The notes below the pieces were generated by a model. That model was not told the DNA's origin. It made no database searches and saw only the letters and a list, made by a program, of their open reading frames with translations. Positions 5,925 through 12,942 of a stretch of 21,564 nucleotides of DNA are shown piece by piece. How positions within the stretch are numbered: position 1 is the first letter of the stretch; every line of letters begins with the position of its first letter. The DNA lies in NCBI GenBank assembly GCA_964585225.1, contig CAZPCZ010000018.1, positions 1 to 21,564 on the forward strand, given 5' to 3'. Both the position numbers and the translations under genes were made by a program. Source of the stretch: CAZPCZ01 sp964585225 (GTDB lineage: Bacteria > Patescibacteriota > Patescibacteriia > JACPHY01).

Positions 5925-6361
5925 GCGAGCCCCTGGAGCTCCAACCAACGGAGGTACCCCGCACGGTGGCCCTCGTGGACGTACAGGGCCCGGAGTTGAT
6001 CGGCGGTCACCCATGTATGCTCGACGTGCTCGGGTGGTGCGCACTTCAATTCATCCGATGCGAGTTCGCATGGGTAGCCGACGCCCACAATGTTCTGAAT
6101 GAGTGGCCGTGATGTCGAACGGTGCTCCCAATACCACACCCACGGGTGATTGAAATCCGCCGATGCAATCTCCACACCCAGCTCCTCACGCACTTCTCGT
6201 CGGAGCGTATCGGCGATGGGCTCGGGAATGTCCATGCGCCCGCCCGGCAGGTCCCATCGACCATTCTCGTGGCGGATTATGAGCAGCGTCCGCCCTCGGC
6301 GCACGAACGCCTTCACCGTCACAATGTTCTCACGGAAGATCGTAGACACATCTCCTGCCAT
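5921..6361 (-). CDS. NUDIX hydrolase
   Basis: A 146-residue pyrophosphohydrolase-type protein. The complete NUDIX box GRMDIPEPIADTLRREVREELG (45-66) keeps the pattern G-x5-E-x7-REVREELG, with the metal-binding glutamates in REVREE. Upstream beta strands (NIVTVKAFVRRGRTLLIIRH) and a downstream segment, HVEHTWVTADQLRAL, fit the fold. The substrate cannot be told from sequence; candidates are oxidised nucleotides or nucleoside-diphosphate derivatives. The ATG lies 3 bp after the lysS TAG, and the stop overlaps the start of the broken nucleotidyltransferase gene by 4 bp, so the original arrangement was a tightly coupled operon. Confidence 0.9.
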   Translation of the reverse strand: MAGDVSTIFRENIVTVKAFVRRGRTLLIIRHENGRWDLPGGRMDIPEPIADTLRREVREELGVEIASADFNHPWVWYWEHRSTSRPLIQNIVGVGYPCELASDELKCAPPEHVEHTWVTADQLRALYVHEGHRAGYLRWLELQGLA

Positions 6362-6364
6362 ACA

Positions 6365-7828
6365 CTACGTGTCTTTTCTCCGCAACGTCGGGAAGAGGAT
6401 GACTTCTTTTAGGTTCGAGGCGCCGGTGAGGAGCATGACGAGGCGGTCGATGCCGAGGCCGAGGCCGGCGGTGGGGGGCATACCAACCTCAAGGGCGTGG
6501 AGGAAGTCCTCGTCGAGTGGCATGGCCTCCATGTCACCTGCAGTGCGGGCGGCCTGCTGTTCCTCGAAGCGCTCGCGTTGATCAATAGGGTCGTTGAGCT
6601 CGGAGAACGCATTCACGACCTCCAGGCCCGCAATGACGAGCTGGAAGCGCTCCACGGTGGTCGGGTCTTCCGGTCTCCGTTTTGAGAGTGGTGAGAGCTC
6701 GACGGGGTGGTCGATGACGAAGGTCGGTTGGATGATCTTCGGACGAGCGGTGACTTTGTAGAGTTCGTCGAGGAGCTTCCCGCGGCTCCAAGACGCATCT
6801 GCCTCCATGCGCAACCGCCGAAGTGCATCGCGGAGTGCGTCGTCGTCCGTTTGGGCGATATCGATGCCGCTTGCATCAAGGACGAGGTTGCGGAACGACT
6901 TCCTCGGAAACGGTGGGGTGAGCGTGATCTCCTGCTTCCCAAACGTCACCGTCGGCGTCTTGAGCGTCTCTGTCGAAAGCGTCAGGAACAGCGCCTCGAT
7001 GAGGTCCATGAAATCGCGGTAGTCCGCGTACGCCTGGTACGCCTCGACCTGCGTGAACTCCGGGTTGTGGTTGCGATCAATACCCTCATTCCGGAAACAT
7101 CGCGAAAATTCAAACACGCGCTCGAGTCCTCCCACGATGAGGCGTTTCAGGTAGAGTTCTGGCGCGATGCGAAGGTAGAGGTCCTCATCGAGGGCGTGGT
7201 GGTGTGTGATGAACGGTCGCGCGTTCGCGCCACCAGGAATCGGCTGGAGGATCGGCGTCTCGACCTCGATGAAGCCGCGGTCTCGGAAGCAGGCTCGGAT
7301 CGCGTCCACGATGCGGCTTCGCTGTTCCACCATTGCGCGGACGGATGGGTTCGCGATGAGGTCGAGCTCACGATGCCGGTACCGGGTCTCGGTGTCCGTC
7401 AACCCGTGCCACTTCTCTGGCAACGGTTCGAGCGTTTTCGTGAGTACGACAATCCGTCGAGCCTCAACGGTCGCCTCGCCGGTTTTCGTCCGGAAACACG
7501 TCCCTTCAATCTCCACGAAGTCGCCGAGGTCGAGGAGGCCAATGAGCGCATACCCATCGTCCCCGAGCACGTCTTGCTTCGCGTACGCCTGCATGCGACC
7601 GCTCATGTCCTCGATCGTCAAAAACGTAGACTTGCCGTGCGGTCGCAGCGAGCGGATGCGGCCAGCAATGACGACGGGGGCCTTCGATCCTGCAAGGGCG
7701 TCAAAATCCCCACCGGTCAATCGACCAACGTCGTGTGTTCGCTTTGTGCGTGCGGGGTACGGATTCACGCCGCTCGACCGAATCTGCTCGAGGCGTCGGA
7801 GGCGGTCGGTGCGCTCTGTGGAGGCCAT
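6365..7828 (-). CDS. lysS: Lysyl-tRNA synthetase (class II)
   Basis: Charges tRNA-Lys in the cytoplasm. The 487-residue product has the N-terminal anticodon-binding OB fold (about 52-140, starting VVIAGRIRSLRPHGKSTFL), then the class II core. Visible are the dimer-interface motif 1 region FIEVETPILQPIPGGANARPF, motif 2 FEFSRCFRNEGIDRNHNPEF followed by TQVEAYQAYADY, and motif 3 GLGLGIDRLVMLLTGASNLK with EVILFP. The length and the GGANARPF signature are typical of bacterial LysRS and separate it from AspRS and AsnRS. The start at ATG 7828 gives MASTERTDRLRRLEQI, which fits the family. TACAAT lies 8 bp before the ATG and there is no ribosome binding site, which suggests a leaderless mRNA. Confidence 0.95.
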   Translation of the reverse strand: MASTERTDRLRRLEQIRSSGVNPYPARTKRTHDVGRLTGGDFDALAGSKAPVVIAGRIRSLRPHGKSTFLTIEDMSGRMQAYAKQDVLGDDGYALIGLLDLGDFVEIEGTCFRTKTGEATVEARRIVVLTKTLEPLPEKWHGLTDTETRYRHRELDLIANPSVRAMVEQRSRIVDAIRACFRDRGFIEVETPILQPIPGGANARPFITHHHALDEDLYLRIAPELYLKRLIVGGLERVFEFSRCFRNEGIDRNHNPEFTQVEAYQAYADYRDFMDLIEALFLTLSTETLKTPTVTFGKQEITLTPPFPRKSFRNLVLDASGIDIAQTDDDALRDALRRLRMEADASWSRGKLLDELYKVTARPKIIQPTFVIDHPVELSPLSKRRPEDPTTVERFQLVIAGLEVVNAFSELNDPIDQRERFEEQQAARTAGDMEAMPLDEDFLHALEVGMPPTAGLGLGIDRLVMLLTGASNLKEVILFPTLRRKDT

Positions 7829-7836
7829 ACGGACCC

Positions 7837-7842
7837 ATTGTA
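7837..7842 (-). promoter_or_regulatory. -10-like box of lysS, 8 bp from the start codon
   Basis: TACAAT on the minus strand (five of six matches to TATAAT), 8 bp before the lysS ATG. No convincing -35 at 17 bp. The distance implies a transcript that begins at or next to the ATG. Confidence 0.5.
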
Positions 7843-7851
7843 CGGGCCGAA

Positions 7852-7929
7852 GGCGTAAAGGCATAGAGACGTAAAGACGTAGGGTGGAACGAATCCCCTA
7901 CGCCTCTACACCTTACCCCTCTACACCTC
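7852..7929. repeat. Inverted array of GGCGTAAA/GGTGTAGA-type words between lysS and greA
   Basis: The left half carries GGCGTAAAGGCATAGAGACG and further copies of GACGTA; the right half carries the complementary CTACGCCTCTACACC and CCTCTACACC words. A central stem CGTAGGG/CCCTACG (7878-7884 and 7896-7902) closes an 11-bp loop. The element fills nearly the whole 108-bp gap between the greA stop and the lysS start. It could end the greA transcript, but there is no T run. Confidence 0.65.
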
Positions 7930-7936
7930 AATGTGT

Positions 7937-8401
7937 TCAACTGATTTCCACCACCTTGTACGCAACCTTCCCCTTCGGGACGACAACCTCGAACGACTCC
8001 CCAACCCGCTTCCCGATAAGCGAACGGCCGAGCGGGGACTCGTTTGATATCTTGCCGCCGGTCGGATCCGCTTCGTTCGCGCCGACGATCGTGTACGTTC
8101 GCTCGTCACCGTTCTGCCGAACCCGGACGGTGTTCCCGATCCCGACCTGTTTGGTTCCCCCGGTGCTCGTGACGACCGTCGCGGTATTCAGGACGGTTTC
8201 GAGCTCGAGGATGCGGCCCTCGGCGAACGCCTGCTCATCCTTCGCCTCCTGGTACTCCGCATTCTCAGAGAGGTCCCCGAGCTCCTTCGCGCGTTCGATC
8301 TTATCCGCGATCTCCTTCCGGCGAACCTGTTTGAGATTCCGAAGCTCCTCCTTCAATCGTTCGAGTCCCTCCGGCGTGAGGTAGGTTTGACCGTCAAACA
8401 T
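7937..8401 (-). CDS. greA: Transcription elongation factor GreA
   Basis: GreA enters the secondary channel of RNA polymerase and stimulates cleavage of backtracked RNA. The 154-residue product begins MFDGQTYLTPEGLERLKEEL and continues with the antiparallel coiled coil (about 8-75) carrying the acidic tip GDLSENAEYQEAKDEQ, which has the catalytic Asp and Glu of the family. The C-terminal FKBP-like domain (about 80-154) includes NTVRVRQNGDERTYTIVG, and ISNESPLGRSLIGKRVGES at the end. The length matches the usual 158. The ATG at 8401 is chosen over in-frame codons up to 8536 because those would add a non-family tail encoded by repeat DNA. Confidence 0.95.
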   Translation of the reverse strand: MFDGQTYLTPEGLERLKEELRNLKQVRRKEIADKIERAKELGDLSENAEYQEAKDEQAFAEGRILELETVLNTATVVTSTGGTKQVGIGNTVRVRQNGDERTYTIVGANEADPTGGKISNESPLGRSLIGKRVGESFEVVVPKGKVAYKVVEIS

Positions 8402-8420
8402 ACATTTCGAATGAAAGCGA

Positions 8421-8470
8421 TCCCAATCTACGAACGACATCCGAATGACCCGAATATTTGAATCATTCGG
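8421..8470. repeat. CGAAT-word repeats and hairpin upstream of greA
   Basis: Words AATCTACGAACG, CCGAATGA, CCGAATATT and TGAATCATTCGG follow each other. CCGAATGA (8441-8448) and TCATTCGG (8463-8470) form a perfect 8-bp stem with a 14-bp loop. The element is related in wording to 3731-3772 and 14213-14278. Confidence 0.5.
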
Positions 8471-8538
8471 ATTGCGTACGCATACCGCTGAGCGTACTTG
8501 GCGCCCTCTAGTGCTGTCAAGTTCGCTCGTCCACACCC

Positions 8539-8570
8539 AAGCTCCGAGCTGTCAGCTTCAAGCTGCAAGG
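8539..8570. repeat. AGCTTCAAGC-type repeat behind mrdA
   Basis: AAGCTCCGAGCTGTCAGC followed by TTCAAGCTGCAAGG closely resembles one arm of the inverted pair at 1519-1617. It lies 12 bp after the mrdA stop codon on the minus strand. Confidence 0.7.
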
Positions 8571-8582
8571 ACCGAACGTGAC

Positions 8583-10535
8583 TTACCGTGCCCATGCCGA
8601 GAAGATTTCTCGAGCGACTGGGACCGCAACGCGGCTCCCCTCCCCGCCTTCCTCAACGAGGACTGTCACCACGATAGAGGGACGAGGGACGAGGGACGAG
8701 GGACGAGTGGTGCCGGAGGGTCGCGAGTATTCGGCGAAGCCGGTGAACCAGGCATGGGGGCGTCGGTTCGGTGTCGTTTGTGCGGTACCGGTTTTCCCCG
8801 CGACGTAGAATGGGAGGCTCGCGAGTCCTTGCGCTGACCCACTCGTCACCGCCATGCGCATACCTTGGCGAACAATTTGGATGGCTTCCGGTGTAATGTT
8901 GGGGATCGGTGATCTCGGATCCCCCGCCCCCTCACGCTCCCCCTCCCCTGGGGAAGGGGAGAAATTCTTGATGAGGTGAGGCCGCACAAGGTGCCCGCCG
9001 TTCGTGAAGGCGGCGGTTGCAACCGCGAGTTGCAGCGGGGTGATGAGGAGGTCGCCCTGGCCGATCGCAAGGTGGTACGTATCGCCGATGTACCACGGCT
9101 CCCCTCGCGTTGCCTGCTTCCACGCTGGAGTCGGAATGAGGCCAGCTGCTTCTCCGGCGATATCAATGCCGGTTGGCCGTCCAAATCCGAACGCCCGCAA
9201 CCCACGTTCGATTCCGTCCGGGCCGAGCGCCTGTTCCTGCGCTGGTCCCGACATGGATGGCGGTGCTGCGCGCGGCTTCCCGCCGCCAATGAGGTAGAAG
9301 TACGTGTTCACGGATTGTGCGATGGCTTCACGGACATCCACCCACCCGTGCCCGCCCTCACGCCAGTCTGGGAAGAAGGAGCCCTCAATCGCGATGCCGC
9401 CCGTGGAGTGCATCCGGGTCCGACCGGTGACGATCCCGGCGCTGAGCGCTGCGGTGGCAATCATCGGCTTGATCGTCGATCCTGACGGGTACGTCCCAGC
9501 GATCGCACGCGGGAAGAGCGGGTGATCGGGATGCTCGACGAGCGCACGGTAGTCATCGGGGGACATTCCCTCGACGAGTGCGCTGGACGAAAACGCTGGG
9601 AGACTTACGAGCGCGAGGATGTCACCCTGCACCGGATCGATTGCGATCGCCACGCCACGTCGGTTACCGGTTGCTCGAAGCTGGGCACGCAGCGCACGCT
9701 CCGCGACCGCTTGGAGTGACCGGTCGATCGTCACCGTGACCGGCGTTCCTGCGACCGGCGGTTCGAACGCACTCGTGGCGACCACGCGCCCACGAGCATC
9801 AACGGTCACCCGACGAATCCCGGGCCGACCGCGAAGCAATGCTTCGTACGACGATTCGATGCCAGTTTTCCCAACGAGATCACTCGGGCGGTACCGGAGC
9901 GGCGCGAGCGAACGGTACGCATCGGCGTCCACGCGTCCGACGAACCCGAGGGGGTGGCTGAGGCTCTCGAGATCGCGTCCATCTGGACCACGGTAGTCCC
10001 GTCGCTCTCGCACGAGGAGCCGTACTGCCGGCGATGCGCTCGCCACGAAGCGCTGCGCCGCGGCATCGTACGTGAGCCCATCACGGACGACGACGGGTTC
10101 GGCGAGGTACGAGGGGTACCGAGCGAGGGTACTGCGGAGCTCGTCCTCCGGTACGCCGATCGTCGTCGCGAGCGTGCGGAGTTCCGTGTTGGCGCTCCGT
10201 ACATCGAGATCAATGGGGACGAGACCGATCGCATAGCCCGGAACATTCCGGACCAGAGGGACGTGGTTCCGATCGACGATCGCTCCCCGAACCGGTACGA
10301 GGATTTCTTCGCGGATTCGATTCTGCTCCGCAGCCGAGACGAACGCCTGTCGTCGAACAACCTGGATATCGAACGCACGTCCGGAGAGCATCACCGCACC
10401 GGCCACCATGGCGAGGAACGCGATGGCGATGCGGCGTGAACTCGCTGCCCGCCCCATGTACTCGGTGCGCGTAGGGCTTTCGGCAGACTTCATCGGTTCG
10501 GGCGCGAGATCAATGGGATCGTAGTGATCGGGCAT
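8583..10535 (-). CDS. mrdA: Penicillin-binding protein 2 (elongasome transpeptidase)
   Basis: PBP2 cross-links peptidoglycan during side-wall growth with RodA and the MreBCD scaffold. The 650-residue product has a cytoplasmic tail, one transmembrane helix (about 35-51, IAIAFLAMVAGAVMLSG), a dimerisation/pedestal domain (about 60-250, with RGAIVDRN at 83-90 and VGKTGIESSYE) and a transpeptidase domain (about 260-650). Active-site motifs are intact: SxxK as STIK (353-356), SVN (408-410) and KTGT (581-584). The start at 10535 overlaps the mreD stop by 26 bp; a Met at residue 15 is an alternative. Two stretches are repeat-derived: about residues 526-540 (SPSPGEGEREG) from a GC-rich palindromic element, and 609-620 from four copies of GAGGGAC. 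Both lie in the transpeptidase domain near the KTG strand, in loops between conserved strands. Confidence 0.93.
   Translation of the reverse strand: MPDHYDPIDLAPEPMKSAESPTRTEYMGRAASSRRIAIAFLAMVAGAVMLSGRAFDIQVVRRQAFVSAAEQNRIREEILVPVRGAIVDRNHVPLVRNVPGYAIGLVPIDLDVRSANTELRTLATTIGVPEDELRSTLARYPSYLAEPVVVRDGLTYDAAAQRFVASASPAVRLLVRERRDYRGPDGRDLESLSHPLGFVGRVDADAYRSLAPLRYRPSDLVGKTGIESSYEALLRGRPGIRRVTVDARGRVVATSAFEPPVAGTPVTVTIDRSLQAVAERALRAQLRATGNRRGVAIAIDPVQGDILALVSLPAFSSSALVEGMSPDDYRALVEHPDHPLFPRAIAGTYPSGSTIKPMIATAALSAGIVTGRTRMHSTGGIAIEGSFFPDWREGGHGWVDVREAIAQSVNTYFYLIGGGKPRAAPPSMSGPAQEQALGPDGIERGLRAFGFGRPTGIDIAGEAAGLIPTPAWKQATRGEPWYIGDTYHLAIGQGDLLITPLQLAVATAAFTNGGHLVRPHLIKNFSPSPGEGEREGAGDPRSPIPNITPEAIQIVRQGMRMAVTSGSAQGLASLPFYVAGKTGTAQTTPNRRPHAWFTGFAEYSRPSGTTRPSSLVPRPSIVVTVLVEEGGEGSRVAVPVAREIFSAWAR
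8677..8704. repeat. Four-unit heptanucleotide array GAGGGAC inside mrdA
   Basis: Four exact tandem copies of GAGGGAC plus a partial GAG. Read on the minus strand they encode RPSSLVPRPS, placed between FTGFAEYSRPSG and IVVTVLVEEGG, where PBP2 homologues have a short turn. The frame is preserved on both sides. Confidence 0.9.
8921..8961. repeat. GC-rich palindromic element inside mrdA
   Basis: The element contains CACGCTCCCCCTCCCCTGG then GGAAGGGGAG. It is the reverse complement of the intergenic copy at 3800-3842 except for the centre and a few bases. It encodes SPSPGEGEREGAG in PBP2, in a loop between VRPHLIKNF and the helix ITPEAIQIV. Confidence 0.75.
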
Positions 10536-11019
10536 AGGGCGCGCGTCGTCGTACGATCATGCGGTGGAGGATGATGGATAGCACGAGGCCCCACGCCGCC
10601 GTGAGCCACCACGAACGGAAGAGGAGTGCCCATCGTGCCGGTGGAAATCCACCTGCCGCGAGCGAGATTGCAGTCGCTTCCGCAACCGACAGCGCCATCG
10701 CGGTGAGGAGGAGGGGTCCCATCCGTCGCTGTCGGACGTACGATCGAACCAACGGCCAACACAACGCGAGGGTCACGAGCAGGAACGCCGACCGTGCCCC
10801 AATGGGGTAGCCCGCGATCGTGTCGGCGAGCAAGGGGGCGATGACGGAGAATCCAATGAGCATGAGCGGCGGAGACGACCATGCGAGGAGCACGAGAAGG
10901 GTCGTGGCGATCGGCATACACCACCGGATGAGTGGGATCCACGGGAACACGCTCGCGCTGAGTACGGCAGTTGCGATGGCGATGACGATCGTCCATGCGG
11001 CACGCGGAGTGGCGCTCAT
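10510..11019 (-). CDS. mreD: Rod-shape-determining membrane protein MreD
   Basis: MreD is the polytopic partner of MreC in the cell-elongation complex. The 169-residue product is almost all hydrophobic, with about five helices (for example TIVIAIATAVLSASVFPWI, then IATTLLVLLAW, LMLIGFSVIAPLLADTIAG, FLLVTLALCW and WWLTAAWGLVLSIILHRMI). The sequence alone is weakly diagnostic. The call rests on topology, size (usual range 160-175) and its place between mreC and mrdA. The start at ATG 11019 is 10 bp after the mreC stop; a GTG two codons earlier is possible. Its end overlaps mrdA by 26 bp. Confidence 0.85.
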   Translation of the reverse strand: MSATPRAAWTIVIAIATAVLSASVFPWIPLIRWCMPIATTLLVLLAWSSPPLMLIGFSVIAPLLADTIAGYPIGARSAFLLVTLALCWPLVRSYVRQRRMGPLLLTAMALSVAEATAISLAAGGFPPARWALLFRSWWLTAAWGLVLSIILHRMIVRRRAPYARSLRSH

Positions 11020-11029
11020 ACGCACATCG

Positions 11030-11887
11030 CTACGGCGTGAGGAGCGTTCCCGGCTGAACGAGGATGGTAACGACGGACTGTCGTCGCGGATCGACGTTCG
11101 GGTCCACTGCTGCGGTTTGAAAAAATCCGTCGGGGTCTCGACGAACCTCTGTGACGACGCCGATGGGCAATCCGGAAGGGATGGGTGCGTGGAGCGCCCC
11201 GGTCACCACCGAGACGCCCGGCGCAATGGGTCGGTCCGTTGGAATGTTCGACACGATCAAACCGCCACCGGGGTCGGGCTCGAGGATGCCGAGCGTTCCC
11301 GTTGCTCCTGCGCGCTCCACGGCGAATCGGGTACGAGGATCGCCGAGGAGTCGGATGACGGCTCGGTTGGTTCCACTCGCGATGATCGTTCCAATGAACG
11401 TGCCACCTGCCATGACCGGCTGATCGCGCGCGATGGGATCACCGCGATCGAATTCGACGGTCATCGTCTGTGCGCTCGGCGTGAACGTCGCCGCGACGAC
11501 ATGGGCCTCACGGAGCGCGCCAAGTTGCCTTGAGTACGCAACGCCCCGCTCCGTGAGGAGCGCCTGTGTCTCCACGAGCTCACGTTCGAGCGACGCACGC
11601 GAGGCCCGAAGATTACCGACGTCTCTCTCAAGCGCGGTGAGCCGATTGGGGTTGCGGAGGGTCTGCCCGATCGCGTCGATCCATGCGGTGGCAGCGATCA
11701 TTGCGTCGCCAACCGGCTTTTGGATGACTCCGAACCACGTCACACGTATCCCGAGCGCGCGAGGCGCTCGGGTGAGGAACACCGCGAGGATGACGAGGAT
11801 GAGCGCGATGGTGATGCGAACGAGTACGTTCCGACGCACAGGGAACAATCCGACCTTAGGGCGTAGCGAGCGAAGTTCAGCCTGCAC
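11030..11887 (-). CDS. mreC: Rod-shape-determining protein MreC
   Basis: MreC is a bitopic membrane protein whose extracytoplasmic part contacts PBP2 and activates side-wall synthesis. The 285-residue product has a basic cytoplasmic tail, a transmembrane helix (about 22-39, VLVRITIALILVILAVFL), a coiled coil (about 83-120, LTALERDVGNLRASRASLER onward) and the double beta-barrel region (about 125-285), with AQTMTVEFDRGDPIARDQPV, VMAGGTFIGTII, RFAVERAGATGTLGI and GLPIGVVTEVRRDPDGFFQ. The length is typical. The only reasonable start is a GTG at 11887, 11 bp inside the end of mreB, so translation is probably coupled to mreB. Confidence 0.93.
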   Translation of the reverse strand: MQAELRSLRPKVGLFPVRRNVLVRITIALILVILAVFLTRAPRALGIRVTWFGVIQKPVGDAMIAATAWIDAIGQTLRNPNRLTALERDVGNLRASRASLERELVETQALLTERGVAYSRQLGALREAHVVAATFTPSAQTMTVEFDRGDPIARDQPVMAGGTFIGTIIASGTNRAVIRLLGDPRTRFAVERAGATGTLGILEPDPGGGLIVSNIPTDRPIAPGVSVVTGALHAPIPSGLPIGVVTEVRRDPDGFFQTAAVDPNVDPRRQSVVTILVQPGTLLTP

Positions 11888-12926
11888 TCTGCGCGGATGG
11901 GATGCGGACCTCTCGGAGAAGATCGGTGTTATCGAGGAGCATGCCGGTGCCTCGGACCACGCACGTCAATGGATCCTCGGCGACCCGCACGTGGACATCG
12001 GTTGCACTCGCGAGGACTTCATCGAGGCCCTTGAGGAGCGCACCACCGCCGGTGAGCACCATGCCGCGCTCGTAGATATCCGCGACGAGCTCTGCGGGGG
12101 TTGCCTCGAGCGTCGCGCGGACCCCATCAACGATTGCGCGGACGGATCGTTGGGTCGCCTCGCGGATCTGCTGGTCATTTACCATGATCTCCTTCGGGAG
12201 CCCGGTCACGATGTCGCGACCGCGCATCGGCATCTCGAGCGGTTCCGCGAGCGGCGCCGCACTCCCGATGCGCATCTTCACTGATTCGGCGTTCCGCTCC
12301 CCGAGGTCGAGATTGAAGTGGTCACGCGCGTAGGCAACGACGTTCCGGTTGAGTTCGTCGCCGGCAACTTTGAGCGACCGCGAGGTGACGATGCCGCCGA
12401 GCGAAATAACCGCGATGTCCGTCGTTCCGCCGCCAATGTCCACGACGAGCGTCCCCACGCTCTCCTCGATCGGGAGGCGGGCGCCGAGCGCGGCGGCGAG
12501 CGGTTGTTCGATAAGGAAGACCTCGCGCGCGCCAGCGTTCACCACCGCATCTTCCACCGCCTTTCGCTCCACCTCGGTGATCTCGAGCGGGATGCCGGCG
12601 ATCACCCGTGGCCGCGAGAGGAACGAGCGCGTCCCGCCCTGCACCTTCTCGATGAAGTACCGGAGCATCTTCTCCGTCACCTCGAAGTCGGAGATGATGC
12701 CGTGCACGAGCGGACGCGTCGCGGTGATGTGCCCTGGTGTCTTCCCGACCATCCGTTTCGCCTCCTCCCCAACCGCGACGATCTGTCCGCTGCGGGTATT
12801 CACCGCAACGACCGATGGTTCGTTCACGACGATCCCGCGATCACGCACGTACACGAGCGTGTTCGCAGTCCCGAGGTCAATGCCGATGTCTTGTCCGAAA
12901 CGCGGGAGGAAACGTGAGAACGCCAT
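11877..12926 (-). CDS. mreB: Rod-shape-determining protein MreB (bacterial actin)
   Basis: MreB forms membrane-bound filaments that guide peptidoglycan synthesis along the side wall. The 349-residue product has a full actin-type ATPase site: phosphate-1 loop DIGIDLGTANTLVYV (13-27), VDIGGGTTDIAVISLG (phosphate-2, about 165-180) and the adenosine motif GMVLTGGGALLKGLDE (about 290-305), plus the family blocks LVHGIISDFEVTEKML and IEQPLAAALGA. The N-terminal MAFSRFLPRF is a short amphipathic stretch suitable for membrane contact. The length is close to the usual 335-350. The gene follows proS by 16 bp and overlaps mreC. TAGGAT lies 8 bp before the ATG and no ribosome binding site is visible. Confidence 0.97.
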   Translation of the reverse strand: MAFSRFLPRFGQDIGIDLGTANTLVYVRDRGIVVNEPSVVAVNTRSGQIVAVGEEAKRMVGKTPGHITATRPLVHGIISDFEVTEKMLRYFIEKVQGGTRSFLSRPRVIAGIPLEITEVERKAVEDAVVNAGAREVFLIEQPLAAALGARLPIEESVGTLVVDIGGGTTDIAVISLGGIVTSRSLKVAGDELNRNVVAYARDHFNLDLGERNAESVKMRIGSAAPLAEPLEMPMRGRDIVTGLPKEIMVNDQQIREATQRSVRAIVDGVRATLEATPAELVADIYERGMVLTGGGALLKGLDEVLASATDVHVRVAEDPLTCVVRGTGMLLDNTDLLREVRIPSAQSAG

Positions 12927-12934
12927 GCGGGGGT

Positions 12935-12940
12935 ATCCTA
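12935..12940 (-). promoter_or_regulatory. -10-like box 8 bp before mreB
   Basis: TAGGAT (four of six matches to TATAAT) lies 8 bp before the mreB ATG and overlaps the end of proS. The spacing equals that at lysS, the antiporter gene and DUF433. On its own it is weak. Confidence 0.3.
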
Positions 12941-12942
12941 TG

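Noticed and set aside
6707..7858. A 383-codon plus-strand open frame opposite lysS
   Set aside because: It fully overlaps a well-conserved lysyl-tRNA synthetase on the minus strand, has no recognisable motif and shows the same bias pattern.
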